DNA of 64,000 bases, taken from NCBI RefSeq assembly GCF_009870125.1, contig NC_046680.1:14031501-14095500 (forward strand), given 5' to 3'. Positions 35,150-48,931 of this stretch are shown here, one piece after another. Source of the stretch: Drosophila pseudoobscura. Its lineage: Eukaryota; Arthropoda; Insecta; Diptera; Drosophilidae. The stretch's first letter is position 1. Each line of letters begins with the position of its first letter. Position numbers and translations under genes: made by a program. The notes beneath the pieces were generated by a model that saw nothing but the letters and a program-made list of their open reading frames with translations, was not told where the DNA came from and did not search any database.

Positions 35150-35181
35150 GGGAGGGGGGTGGTGGGAGCATGGGGTGTGGG
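35150..35181 (+). other. G-quadruplex-type motif
   Basis: Five runs of three or more G (at 35150, 35154, 35164, 35172 and 35179) are separated by loops of 1 to 5 bases. This satisfies the usual four-run pattern with a run to spare. Whether it folds in the cell is not known. Confidence 0.7.
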
Positions 35182-35700
35182 CGTTGGAAAATTGTGCGAG
35201 TAAGCAGCGCAAATTTAATTACACTTAATTAAGTGCAAAAAATGTCTAAAATGATGTTAAAATGTGCTTCAAAATGGTTTTGGTTCTATGTATGGGTGTG
35301 TGTGTGTGAGTATTTCAGTGGTACAAAAGCCTCGCAGTGTGTGTGTGTGTGCGAGGGAGTGCCAGTAAATGTAGTTTGCATTTATTAGAACATTTTTGCG
35401 GTGGAGCCATAAAAATGCTTTGTTGTACATTAACTTTTTTTCTGTGGAACCAGAAACGGGAAAGTTATAGGAGAGCAATGGGGGAAGCGGGAAAAAAGAG
35501 AGGGCAGTAGAGGTAGTGGGAGATTATTAAATTACCACTGAATTTCTAGGCATAAGATAGTGAATATTCCATACATTCGATAACCAGTAAAGTCCAGGAC
35601 TTAGCTCTTCCGAGAATTGGTATTGATCAATAGTTTAGGCATTTCGAAAAGTATTCCCGTTTTGATGATGCAAGTTGATGCATAAATTAAATACAAATGG

Positions 35701-35826
35701 AGTTTTTCATAATTCTATAATCAATTTCGGTAATTAAATACTTCTATAACTAATTTTGATAGCTCGATAACAAATATCGACAAGTTAATTTGATATTTCG
35801 ATAACTAATTTCGATAATTTTGTATT
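35701..35826 (+). repeat. Degenerate tandem array of ATTTCGATAACTA-like units
   Basis: Words such as TTCTATAACTAATTT, CTCGATAACAAAT and TTTCGATAACTAATTTCGATAA recur at roughly 20-30 base spacing. The copies are diverged and the array ends are approximate. Confidence 0.5.
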
Positions 35827-38227
35827 TCCCATATCCAGAAGCAATTTCTCACACTCACATTTCTCACAGTCGTTTCTGCGAGTAGATCTTTATTCTAATG
35901 AAACTCTATTTTCTCGCACTGCACCTCTATTTCATTAAAATCTCTTACTCCTCCCTAAACGATAAACTTCAAACGATGTAAAATTCAATTGTAAAACAAC
36001 TTAAATGTCCACCCATTTCACAGGATTGGATTGAGCAGAAAGAGGATGTGGAATTTGTAATGCAGTACAGGGCGACTCCCTCTAATTGAAAATTACATTA
36101 TCTTCCAAATGAGGGGTCAAAGTGCATTCTGAGATCACGAGAAAGGCAAAGGTTGTGCAGGGCGCTGACTATTTCCTTTAAAATGGTGAAGTACCGAGTA
36201 AATACGTTTGTGGCATTATCGCTGGCTCTGGGTCGGGCTCTGGATTGCCTCTTGCCTCCTGCAAGCGGACATTAGGCGGCTTGCCCCAAACAATAAGAGG
36301 CATTAAACATTTTTTATTGTTTGCCATGGCGGTGGCTTTATGACTTATTTCGCTTCAGTCTTCAGCCTCTTAGGCATCTCTACCGCCGCCTCCTCTCCGC
36401 CCCTCTATTACACATAATTTCTGGCCGCTCCAAGTGGAATTTGCGGCACCCTATACTCTGAAGAGTCAAGGGGTGTATTGGTATTAAAGATAGGAAGTAC
36501 GTTTTGTGGAATCTATAGCTCAGAACTAGAATATCTTCCTTTATTGACCACTCATTCTTCGAAGGCTCTTAGACATTTCCCATTTAGAGGGTACCTTTAA
36601 GCTGTTATAGTATTTGTCGTTTCTTGTTGTTTTTTCGCTCCTGTTTATGCCTCGTTGTCCGTTCGTCCGTTCGTCCGTTCTCTCGTTCGTTGTTGTCGTC
36701 GTCGGTTGTTGGTTATTTGGGAAGATGATTTTGTTTTTGGGTTTAGCGCGTTGACAGCATGTGGCTGGAACGGCGGCTACTTAGCATCCATCGTGGGTGC
36801 AGGATGCTAGGACGCTGGATCCCCTTATTATTCTGCCACTTTCCACTCCCTTGCTCTTGGAACTGCTCTTGGTCGACGACTGTGCTGGTTTAAGCCGCTT
36901 TTAGCCGCAGCTCCGGCAATCCGCGTCTGCTGCTACTTATTTTGATTAAATTTACATAATTTTCGGCTACCCCCCACCTAAACAGCCCGTTTGAGTAGTA
37001 TTCGTACAGTACGAGTATTTTTTTGAGTCCTCTGGAATCTCTCTCTGCTCTCTTCTCCGCTCTGCTGCTGCTCTCGATGACCCATTAATGCATTTCCTTC
37101 TGTGATATTTGTATTCAATCTTTCTGTTAACTCAATTGCCAATATCGTGTGCAAATATTTCAACAGCTTCACTTTCCCCGCACGCCCCGCTCGAAAAAAG
37201 AGATGAGATTTTGGTACTATTTCCATGGAAAGTCAATGCCACGGCCCCCCTACTGCGGACGGAGTGTACTTCTCGTATAATTTGCGCCTTGTTCGACTGT
37301 CAACACTTTTAACCCATTTCCGTTTCCCTTGGTTGTACATTTCGGCTATGCAGACTGTGTGCTACAGTGGCGATTGGCTACGGCTAACTTTGGCTGTGAT
37401 TTGTGCGGATTAAGTCATTGGATTTCCCTCATCCCATTCTGATCCTTTCCTCAATGTATAATTGGCAGGATCGGATCGCTATGTCATGTATTTACCATAG
37501 AAACCACAAAATAAAACATTATTTTTCTGGCCTTTCACTGTATCAATCGTTTTGGAATATCCGCTTTTCAGGAATAAACTCACTCTCTTTTTCTTTTTCT
37601 ATGGTTATCCATCTCTCTATCCCTTTTCCCAGTACTTGACACACTCGCACAGAGTTGCCCTGTGAATGCGATGCTTCGTTTTGCCTCTGAGCGACGAGGC
37701 CCTCTGCTTGTTGAAATAATATTTGCGATCATAATGGATTTTGCCAATTTGAATATTATTACACACAAAGAGACCCACATACACACAAGTAGCATACATA
37801 GTAGTCAAATTTTTCTGTTCATTCAAAGTTGGCAAACAATTTTCTTAAGTAGCGACCGCTTTGGGGGATATTTTAGATTTTTGCATACCCCTCCGCCCCC
37901 GCGCTGACTGCTGTTATGCAGATGAGTAGGAGGAGGAGTAGGAACTTCGTAGCAACTTCATTTGCAACATGCTGCATGGGAAATTGTTAAAAATTGGACA
38001 AGTACTACAAGTGCTTCGAGTGCCACAAGGCGTGGGGGATAATGAAGTGCGTTTCTGCCGAAAATTAATATGGAAAAGGGATTGGAGTGCAGAGTGGGGA
38101 TGCGGAGGAGGAGGAGGAGCAGCTGTTGCTGCACACATAATATTAATAATAATGCCGATGGGCAAACATTTTCTGTGGTATATTAGCTGTTGAGTTGGCC
38201 ATCAACCAACGAGGAATCCAAACCGGC

Positions 38228-38278
38228 AAACCAGCCAACAAGCCAACAAGCCATCAACCAACCAGCCAACAAACAACA
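38228..38278 (+). repeat. Short array of CCAACAAG/CCAACCAG units
   Basis: A run of about six 8-base variants built on CCAACAAG, CCATCAAC and CCAACCAG. Confidence 0.65.
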
Positions 38279-41200
38279 ACTACCAGCAACAACAACTACA
38301 GACAGCCAAATGCAAACATCGGAGCACATTATCATTGCCGGGCAAATGACGTACAGAGATTAAATATTTGCAAGACTCCTCCTCTGTCTGGGGCATAGCA
38401 TGGAGTAGCATGAAGCAGGAGTATCATCTGTAGCCATTGCGCATACGACATGTAGCCCTTGCTCAAATATTAAAAAATAAGCACAAGCATGGGGCTACGG
38501 TACCTTCTCTCTTCCCCTTCCTGCCTGGCTACTGCTGCCTGGCAACCCTGGCACATAATATTTACTGGCGCTTCATACATCTATTTCCCGGCCTCAAGGC
38601 CCACTCCCTATTCACCCTCCCCGCGCCCTAGCAAAAATTGTTGACAGCCAGCAAAAGTAATAAAACTTTAGGCGTTGACTCTTCTCCGGACGACTGCCCC
38701 CTTCCGACCCCTTCCGACAGACTGCCTGAATGAGTGATGGAGTGACTGACGGACTGAGTGAATGTTGCGCATCTCTGGGCAATGGAACGCCATTTGTGAC
38801 CTTCAAAGGTTGTAAATATATATTTGTCCCTCTTTCTTTGGTTATATTTACTCTAAGTTCTGTTGGCATAGCAACATGGGAGAGTATATTAGAAATTTCG
38901 ACTGCAAAATACCCCAGATAAACCATTTTTCGTTCGAGATTTAAAAGTCTTCCGAATTCTCGATATTTTTGTGGGTTTTCTCGATTTCAGATATTCTTCA
39001 TCGCTTACTGCGGCCTCTCCTACCTTTTCCTACCCTGTACGAATATTAATGAGTTAGCTGAAACTTTGATGGCTGCTTTATAAGGCCCTTTCTTTAGACC
39101 TAATCAAAGCTACGATTCCAAAACCCTTTGCTGCACAAACACAGGTTCGTGTTCATTATAGAATAAACTCCTATTTCCCCCCTCAAAGGATTTTTTTAAC
39201 CGGAAACGCGGAAACATAATGCAGAAATAGATATAAATAAAAACCAACAAAAAAAAAGCAAAAATCTGGTGGCAGAGAACAGGCCAAGTCAAAGGGAAGG
39301 GGCACTGCGAAAATGGACATGCTATGCATTCTGAGTTCTGTCGCATTTATTACGCCTCCCCCTCCTCGTCGCCGTCTCATACGCTCTTTCGATATGCGAT
39401 ATGCCTGTGCGGGAGATCGAAGAATGGGAGGAGAATGGAGTGGGTCAGAAATCTATACATATATCTCCTACTGCCGTTTGTCGTTGCGTATTGGTACGTG
39501 CCGAATGGCAACTGGAAAAACTTTTTTAATTTAAAAAATTTTTGTGTTCCGACTGCGACGGAGAAGACGTCAACGATATGGGGAATGTTGGTATGGATCG
39601 ACCGTAGCATAGCGCATGCGTTGCATTCGATACGTTAAAAAATAAGTGAAAAAAAGCACACAGAGGGTAAAGGGAAAACATACAGTATGTATAAAAGAAA
39701 AGAACAAAAACCAAAGTTGGCGTTAAAAAATGCGTGCCGCCGCGAGCTGTAAAGTTAATTTACAAACGAAACATTCGAACTTTGTGCTCGGGTGTGTGGT
39801 GTGGGGTGTGGGGTGTGGAGCGCGGGTTCGGGATTGAGGATGGGATGTGGCCGTCGTCGTCTGGCAGTTCCGGACAGCAACCACAGAAGCGACGGCTGTG
39901 GCATAATAAATGCGAACATAACTCTGATTCTGCGAATCCCCTGAATGCTGTCCCAAGTTGTGGTTCTTTATTGTATTTGACCCCTCTCGCTGGCGCACGG
40001 GGGATAACACCTTGGCTTCCGACCAACAGACATCTAAAATATCATCTGTTTGAATCCCATTTCCATGGCTATGTGCCCCACTGTGCCACTGTGACACTGC
40101 TTTTGGTGGTGGGGGAAATCGACGGCAAATGTTATTGAAAAGAGCTTCTCATATTTCAAAGGGACAATCACGCGTATGACGGCCGCGAGCTGTCACTGCT
40201 GTCCAGCATATCCCCCACATACCCTGCATCATCTCACGCAGGACCTCTCTGGCCTGCTGCTGCTGCTGCTGCAGGCCCTGCTGGCGTTTTTATTATTATA
40301 AGCCATGCTGTGCATATTATATTACCCCACAGAAACTGTTAGCACATGCTTTGGGGCATGCAGGCGGCCGCAGCAACCACCAGAGACGGGTGCGGGTGGG
40401 GAGGCTGTGGCCCAATTGTCACTTATAAATTGACATTTAAAATGTTTTGGTTCTCTTTTGGGTTCGCAGATATTGGAGGAGGATGGAGGAGGGATAAATT
40501 CCAATGCGAAAGAGGACTCTTTCTCGACAGGGACTGGCGACAGGGTTTCCGAAATGTCGTTACATAAAAAAATGTGTCACAAAAGTTTCCCTAGTTTTAG
40601 AATAGTTTGAGGCTCTTGATCGATACTAAAAAAAATTGCCAATTGGCATATAAATTGGGCTCATTAATGATACGCACCGTGCGACAGAGCATCAGAGTTT
40701 GAGTAAACACTATTTTGTGCATTATTTGCCATGGATTTAATATCATTAAACAATGGAAAAACACGCATAAAATACGAGTGTCGTTCGTGACTTTCGCACT
40801 TCAATTATATATAATTGCATAATGTTTATTCTGTTGAATGCGCTACTCTTTGCGCGTCTGCGGTGAGCCCTGAGTTTAATTTTAATTGAAACTTTTAATT
40901 GCATTTATTTTTAACAAAAAACAAAAACAAAAAGCAAAGACTGACCTTTGCTTTCTGCCTATCCTGCCTGCCTGCCAATCGAACTATGAAAAATGTTGCA
41001 CAAATCAGAAAATATTCTCCATTCGAGCATTCTCCATTTATCTGCTGCTGCGGACGGCAATTAAGAACACAACAAAGAGATATCACACACAAGTCAGGGG
41101 TGGATTCCACTCTCGACACAATGTCCAATGATAAACACTTGCAACCGCTTGCTGCCACTGCAGCTGCAATTTGATTGTGCAACAATTTGCTGCCCAAAGG

Positions 41201-42420
41201 AGAAAGAACTTTTCTGTGGAAACTGTTGCATAATGAAACAATATTTACCTTCGTTAGCACTCGAAATAGTTTTCAATTTTCTTATGCAGCAGCCCATCCC
41301 CCATCCACCATCCAGCATCTGGTATTCAGACTTCCGCCTTTCAGTCATTCTGTTCTGCCTTGTGCCTTCTCTGTCATTGAAGCCAACGAACCGTGTGGCT
41401 GGGAAAATATTCAACTTAAACTTAAATTTTAACTAAATTTGCGCAGCGGCAAAGAAAAATGTCTTACCGAAAAAAAAGCGTAGCAGGAGCCCCGAAGCGA
41501 AAATATGGCAAAACTATATGCAAATGATGGCAGCAGCCACAGTCAGCCCCAAAGTATTCGAAGGAACGGCAGCAGCACTGCCACTGCCAGCAGAAGCCAC
41601 TCACCCAAGTTGGCAGTCAAATTTCCTTAACAAGCTTTTGGCCTAATCAAATAGCAACCCGAAAAACCCTTTCTGGCCGCTGCCGCTGCCCCCCAGATGT
41701 CTTTGTCTTTTTGCTAAAGACGCTTGACAGCCAATTGTCTTATGTGGCATGCAAATTTCTTACATGCACACACACACAGACAGAGACATTCTCTGTCGCT
41801 GTGTCTGCCAAGAAAATTGGGAAAAATTAAAACTATAAACTATATTTTCTTGGGGCTTCTGTCCTGCCATCGTCGTTGGGTTATTGCCTTTATAATGGAA
41901 ACATGCCGGGATGCCTATGCATATGCATAAGTGGCCAAGATACTTTGACAAAATCTCGTTCAAACATTTAAGTTGCGTGCTGCTGCTGCTGCTTGGTCTT
42001 GTTGGGCGGAATGTGCGGTTTCCCTTGGAGTTGCAGCTCATGTGGAACTCTGATATTTAATTCATTAAATTGGATAAAATATATACCCAAGGAACGTTGT
42101 GTTTCAGAGTGCTCTCCCTAAGCCAGACTTCGGAGTAATCGCATTTGCGAATTAAAGTGTATCGAGTGATTTTCCATGCAATATCGTTGGGATTTCATAG
42201 TAAGAATACATCCTGAGAAGTTTTTTAATTTCTGAGTAAAAATAGTAACAAGTAAACCGGAGAAAGAGGTGTTAAAGGCGGTCAGGCAGTATGCAGGCCG
42301 AGCGCGAGTCTTTTCATTCACCTCCAACTTCATACAAGTCCATGCAACTGCAACAGACGTCTTCTCGGTCTCCATCATCTCGGTATTCTCACAGTAACAT
42401 ATTCTTCAATTTCAATTTCC

Positions 42421-42660
42421 ATTTTCAGGATATTCAGCTTTTGGAGTACATATTTTTGAAGTACAATTTTGTGGAGTGCTTCACCTCTTCCGAGTCTCCA
42501 TTTTAGGACTTTCCGATTATCATTTTTTCGGAGTATCACATTTCGGAGTACATTTTTCGGAATATTTATTTCCAAGCTTGTCCATTTGATTTGCTCTCAG
42601 GGTACTGCCGTTCAGTAAACACCCAATTTATAGTTTTCGGAGTAACTATTTTGGTATTTC
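42421..42660 (+). repeat. Degenerate array with recurring TTCGGAGTA word
   Basis: GGAGTA occurs at 42443, 42530, 42545 and 42639, with variants GAAGTAC, GGAGTGC and CGGAATA between. Most copies follow a T-rich run. A further copy lies at 42131. The unit length is irregular, suggesting an old minisatellite. Confidence 0.5.
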
Positions 42661-45485
42661 GGCCTTCACCAGCCACACTTTGCACCGCCACTCTTTTGAA
42701 CTATGTATGTGTAGCCAGTAACATGGTATTGGGGGGGCACCACGAAAAGTTTAATATTCAATATCATTCTTGGCATGTTTCAACAACTACGCGCAAAAGA
42801 TGGAAACTGTTTTGTCAAAGTTCTTGCCAGATCGTCATCCGCAGCGTCATCGTCGCCACGACACCGTCAAAGCCATCGCCACTGACATTGCCACTGCCAC
42901 AGAGGGCGGGGCATGCAGCACTGCCATATACTCCATGTACGAGTATGAGTACGAGTACACATTCCCAAATTACGTATTGCTTGTAAAAGGCAAAAAGTTT
43001 CTCATAACTTTTCATAAGTTACGCTTATTTATACGAGACCACAATTTTGTACTTTGAATTTTCTTTATTTCTTTCAACATTTCAGCAGTGCTCCTCCTCC
43101 TTCTCCACTCCACTACTTTTGGCATTTCCATCATCCTTTTTTTCTGTTTTTGCTCCCTTTCTCTCTTTATCTGGGTTTTTTTTTTGGCGGGTAGGAGAAG
43201 GAAATTGAAACTTTGCTACTATTTTGCATAATTTTCTTATGCAGAGAGAAATCATCCTCTGCGCTTAACCCCTCTCTTCTCCACAGATAGAACTGCATAC
43301 AATTGAAGTTGAGGCAGAGACAACGACAGAGAGAGAAGAAAGGATGATGTCGACGCCTTGCCAAGAGGAAATGTCGCTGCGGTTGTGTGTGTGTGGCAAA
43401 GCCAACTAAATTTAGTATTTACTTGCCACATCCTTTGCTCCTTTTCTCTCCCTCAATGCCAACGGGCATTTCCATATGCACGGAGAACCTTTGCACTTCC
43501 TTTGGATGCTTGCTGCCGGCTGCATGCCATTCTTTCGGTCATCCCCGTAAACAAATGTGGCCGCCATTTGGGTGCAGGCACATCTCCCGGTAATTACGTT
43601 TCCTTGGCCGCTCTTAGCCGCCAGTAAACCATTTGCAGACCACACACAGAAAGTGTCGGTGATGCACTCGCCGACTTTCTTGCCAAAAATGCACTCACTC
43701 AGATGACTTACTGTCTCCGTTCGTGATCCTGCCGCCTCTCTCTCCCCCACGTTGTTTTTTCTTTTTTTTCCGAAGACAAATGGCTGGGAAAGAGAAGGCT
43801 TCTCTGGACATGAATTAATTGCAAGCTCAAGGCGCTAGAATCTGCTTACAAATCAGTGCTCATAAGTCAATATGCCAAATGCCAAAAATGCCGAAAAATA
43901 TTCGCCAGACGACGATAAAGTATTTACAGAGGGATTCTCCTTGCCCTTTGCCCTTACCCCTTGTCCGTTTCTGGTCTGTGCTCTGGAATTAATTGAAAGG
44001 CTTTTTGTTTGTTTGTTTGTTGGGCCTACGTTTCGATGCTACGTTTCGGAGTGATAAATTAATGTGTCGATTGTATGTCGAGGATTAAAAGTAACCCCCC
44101 GGAGAATACGCTTCCCTTTCCCCCTTTTTTTTATTACGCTGGGAATGTGTTTTAAGAGCTCGGATTATGCACATGTTTACGCAGGGTTTTAGTTATTTAT
44201 TATTTCTGTGGGCCTGGGATTCCTTTCGGCCTCCGATTCGGACTTTGGCAGGTTTATTAGTTATGCAGCTTGTTGGTGTACGGATCTTGTGAATTATTAA
44301 TGATTAAGTTGTTGTTGTTGTTTCTCCGGTGGTTACATAGAATTGTATACTCGTAGGACATGTTCGCCTGAAGATACACGAATGTTTCTTGGAGTCAAAA
44401 TGGAGCCCCGAAGCTGCAAGTAGATTCCTTTTCTGGGGCTACCAACCGATTAAATCCACACAAAAAACTTTGATGTGATGTGATTGTGAGGTGAGTGGAA
44501 AGGAAAACATTTTTCCGAGTTCTCCCGAAACAACAACAGCAACAACAACTCAACTAATCACATTTTTTCCGAAACCGAAAGGACGTTCCCTCGTGGCGGA
44601 AGTTGTTTCGTTTCTGTTGCTCATGTGTTTCCTGGTAACAAATTAAATAATTGGCATGACAACTTCATGACAATGCAATCGACATACTACGACGTACTAA
44701 AAATGTATGTACATATATATCTATGGTCTATGTATACTTTAAGGCGTGGCAAATAGAAATGTGGAGTGGGTTCCCCCTCCGCCCAAAGCACTCGACCACT
44801 CGATGGCAACTCGACAACAATTTCATTAGACGTGAAGCCTTGTGTCTCACATATCCCATGTCCCCATGTCCCATGTCGATGTCAATGTCCGTAACCGTGT
44901 CCGGAGTCCGTGTCGGAGTCTGAGACTAAGACCGTGTCCATGTCGGGGTCCGAGTAAGAGTCCCTAGTCATTGTCATCAATGTGAACGTCTTCTGGCTGT
45001 GTCCCTGTATGTCATCGAGAGGCATTACAAACAAAACTACTTAACTTACCGCAATTACATGTTATCGTAAATTAATTACCCAACATTTTGTTTTACTAAC
45101 AACATGCGTCAAACCGACGTGGCAGAAGCAGAGTCAGCGGCACGGAAAGATATATGGGGGTTTTACCTGACCATGAAGATGAAGTGCAAGGACCTCCGAT
45201 CTGGCTGGTCAGCTGCAGAAATGTGTGTGGCTTAAAGACCGCAAATTTTGAAATGTTTGTGAGCTTCTTGGGTCCTTTCAGGGCACATATTAGGCGCTAA
45301 CCGCTTACTCAACTGACAGACCCCCTCTTGTGGCTGTGTGTGTGGGGGCAAACTAATTAAAATTATGCCAACGCCAGTGTAAAGTAGAGGACGACTCGCT
45401 TAATGCATAATTACACACACAATTTTCATGAAATGTGGTCTCGGGTGTCGGGCTGTCGGTGCAACGTGCGAGAGGTATCACAATT

Positions 45486-45535
45486 AGAGGCACAGGCACA
45501 GGTAAAGGCACAGGAAAAGGCACAGGCACAGGTGC
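45486..45535 (+). repeat. (AGGCAC)n hexanucleotide array, interrupted
   Basis: About seven AGGCAC-type units with AGGTAA and AGGAAA interruptions. In one frame it reads as Gly-Thr and on the other strand as Val-Pro repeats, which I take as incidental. Confidence 0.8.
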
Positions 45536-46931
45536 AGCTACAAGACTCCTGGCATCCTTAGACAGCGGAGTCCTGGCATCCGACAACATTCTACCATCCT
45601 CCGTGGTAGTCAAGTGCCGTTTGATTTGCCGCTCGAGTTAGTTTTGCACATGCTGCTGCACTTGTTTATAAGTTCTCTAATTAATTTTTAAGTGCCACTG
45701 CTAACTGCCTGAAGGACATGGCACGATGCAGGCTGCAGCCATCGTTGCAGCAGCCTCTCGAACTTCCAAGGTTCCTCCACTCCAGCCGGCAGTCAGCTGT
45801 GCCTAAATACTGCAAAAAAAGAGGAAAGGAAAGAGGAAAGAGAACACGAACACGCATTGCACATGTGTGATTTGCTGGCCATAATGAAATTATTCCTCTT
45901 TGTTGTTTGCCCAGACTCTGGGCTTGGGTCCTACCCCTGGACTATTGTTAGACCTTCCATCTAGAGAGCCTCTGCTGCTGCCGCCGCTGGTGCTGCTGTC
46001 GTTGCTGCTCCTAAAGATGCAGTCAACGATGAGACGCGAAGCCATGCGATTTCCACGGCCCCCAACTTTAATGGGAATTTATTAGCAGAAAGTCTTGGAA
46101 CGGCAAGCATTGGGATCTGTTCCAATTACACGCTGGCAAATCCCCTGTTAACTATTTATGACTGTTCTGTGCCCCCTGAAGCGCCTTTGATGAATGCGAG
46201 AGAGGCCCTCAAATGAAGTTAATCAATTAGAATATGTGGCTTCCATTCGGAGAAGAGGCTCGGGCCAAAAGAGCAGCAGCAACAGCAACAGCAGGAGGCC
46301 AAAACAACAAAGTAAATTTCTCGTAATACGAGTATCTGTGGCAGATGCTCTGCTCTGCTGTGCCTCCGTGCCGCCTGATGTATGTCTCATGTTTTCACTC
46401 CTTGTTGTTGTTGTTACTGTGTTGCTGCTGTTTCTGCTATCTGAATGTTGTTTTTGTTATTAAGAAGTAATCTACTTGTAAAATCTTAATTAAAGTTATT
46501 ATAAATATGTATGAAGAGGAGAACAGGAGGAGGCAGAGGCAGGAGGAGCAACAGTCATGGCTCAGGCGTGTGTGTGCCGTACATAGATACACACACATAC
46601 ATTACCAGCAGCTTTGGATACCCTAACAGATCGATTTTGATATGCATTTCCATTAGAAGATATATGGGATAAACCTTTATTTTCTAATAACCTATGAAAC
46701 TTTGAGAACTATATTTTCTCTGTTTTTTTTACAAAAGCAGAAGACGATTTGGCACAAATACAGATAATTAATGTTACTGGAAAAGTTAATATTAAAATTT
46801 GATCTTCGTGCCAAAATGGAATTTGTTCTTGAACTGGCTTTTAAGTATCTTCTGTACCTGCCGGAGTTTCTTTTCTCTTTTTGACATTGCCACACATCAT
46901 ATCGGCAGAGTAATACCCTCTCTGTTAGGGA

Positions 46932-46953
46932 ATATATATATATATATATATAT
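46932..46953 (+). repeat. (AT)11 microsatellite
   Basis: A perfect AT run of 22 bases. Confidence 0.93.
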
Positions 46954-48018
46954 TCGCTGTATATTTGTGTTTGTCTGTTGTCTGGCTGTCTGTTTTGTTT
47001 GCCCTCTCTCCCCCCACCTCCCCCTCTTTGTGCCCTTGGCTCCACTTTCGACGTTAAATTGCGCAGCTGTTTGCTTTTCACTTTGTGTGTATGTACAGGG
47101 CGACCCTCGATGGCCCCGACACCCCCTCCTAGCGTACATAGTGGGGAAAAAAGAAGAGCGCGTGGCAGGCAGGAGGCCAGGAGGCAGGCAGAAGGCGAGC
47201 GAGCAAGTGGCATCAAAAGTATTTGCGCTTTATTATGACAACTGACATTAGTTTGTTTGATATTTGTGTTGCTGCTGCCACTTCCACCACTTTTCCCATG
47301 CGATAAGATTTAATTGAGTTGGCGGAAAAACTTGATGGGTGGGGAGGATGAAGATGCCTGCGGGAATTGTGGGAAAAGTCAAGTGTGCTGCAGATTTGCT
47401 TCGAGTCGTGTTTGCCTGTTTTTCCTGTTTGTTTTCCACTCTCAGTTTTCAATGATCTCTCCGCAGATGAATTTTTGTGCTTTTGAAGGCCCAAGCCACT
47501 CTATCCCTAGGGGTTACAGGGGTTAAATGTGCTAATGTGCCCGCGGACAAAAAAAAAATGAAAGAAAAGTGCACAACTAATCAACTGCAGAAAGAGGAGT
47601 CGCCTTGCAAGTAGAATCCGATTCTGATTCTGAGGCTGTCGCTGTCGCATGCGAATTGAAAAAGTTTCCTCGCAGAGCGACAATTTTTTAATGAAATAAA
47701 TTAAAAAAGCTGTCAACTGGCTGTAAGTTTATATTAGGAATGATAAAATGAAAGCCGAGAGAGCGAGAGAGGGACTAAGCGGAGAGAGAGTGGAGAAATA
47801 TGCTCAAGTGTTGAGTTACGCTAAATGGATTTCCATTTCTCCGCTGGAGAGGAGGGAAAATATGTTAACTACTTCCACAAAAGCAGCTAAACTGTCAGGA
47901 GCGAGTGCTGTGACAAAGGAAGGGCTACGACGAAGGAAAAACCCGGGGAAATGCCATGAAATGCCATGAAATTCGATTAGCAACAAGCCATTAAAAGAGA
48001 AAGAGAGAGGGATAGAGG

Positions 48019-48041
48019 GAGAGAGAGAGAGAGAGAGAGAG
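48019..48041 (+). repeat. (GA)n microsatellite
   Basis: A perfect GA run of about 11 units, preceded by more purine-rich sequence. Confidence 0.9.
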
Positions 48042-48892
48042 TCGCGGGAGCAGTTAAGCATTTTAAAATTTATAAGATGCCAAAAAGTTGGACTGTAAGT
48101 TTTGTTGAATTAATTAGGAAAAACTGCGAGAAAAGCTGAAGGAGAGACAGGGAAACGACGCTAACAATAAGTGATTTATTAGAAAAAGACCAGCTGACTA
48201 CATTCTATCAGAATTAATGGAGAACAGAGGGAGTCAAAAGCCACACACAAAATACACATACGTAATGCTCATAATTTTCCAGAAAATTAATTAAATGCCG
48301 CTCAAGCCAGGGCTTGTGTCAAAAGTCAGAGAAAGGGAGAGAGAGACAAAATTGATAAACAGAACAACAAACAGAAACAGAAAGGAAAGACAAATGTGTG
48401 TAGAAGGAGTACATGTGTGCTCTGTGTTCTGGAGGCGTCCTTGGACTTTGATCTACTGCCATGAGAAGGTGCGGAACCCTGTGCTCTACAAGCACATGGT
48501 CCCTGCATCATGTGCAACTCTCTTTCGAGTGCTTTCTAATACAAGTTATAATCTAATGTCTACATATGTAAATAGGCAAAGTTTCGCACATTTCGTCTCT
48601 GCTCTCTCAATGGAGCGGTGGTGCAATGGACTCGCACTCCCCTTCCCCTTCAAAAACTAGCTGTAATTAAAGTTTTACACTTTGCAACTTTTCAGCGTTT
48701 CAGCGTGTTTTCTGGGCTTTAGATTGCCATCAGCTTTTGTTTTTTCGAAACATTTCTATAATAATGCCAGCGAACACACATACACACACACACACGCAAG
48801 CGGAAGAGGAGGAGGAGTCGGAGGATATGGAAGGACGCACATAAAAGTTTTCGCTTATCGTTGCGGGAAAATGTTAATATTTGTTGAAATGT

Positions 48893-48931
48893 TCTCTCTC
48901 TCTATCTCTCTCTCTCTCTCTATCTCTCTCT
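48893..48931 (+). repeat. (CT)n microsatellite with TATC interruptions
   Basis: CT units interrupted twice by CTAT. Confidence 0.9.

Larger units (their letters stand above)
35182..42420. other. Gene-free stretch with scattered diverged repeats
   Basis: No supported gene. It includes a degenerate AT-rich array (35701-35826), a TCGTCCGT-type run (36656-36680) and a CCAACAAG-type run (38228-38278). Frames such as 39734-40138 lack splice context and third-position bias. Confidence 0.5.

Noticed and set aside
45435..45641. Gly-Thr repeat protein
   Set aside because: The apparent peptide repeat is just the AGGCAC hexamer array read in frame; no gene context surrounds it.
46692..47216. 174-codon minus-strand open frame and its plus-strand counterpart
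   Set aside because: Both read through the AT microsatellite as Ile-Tyr repeats and have no coding bias.
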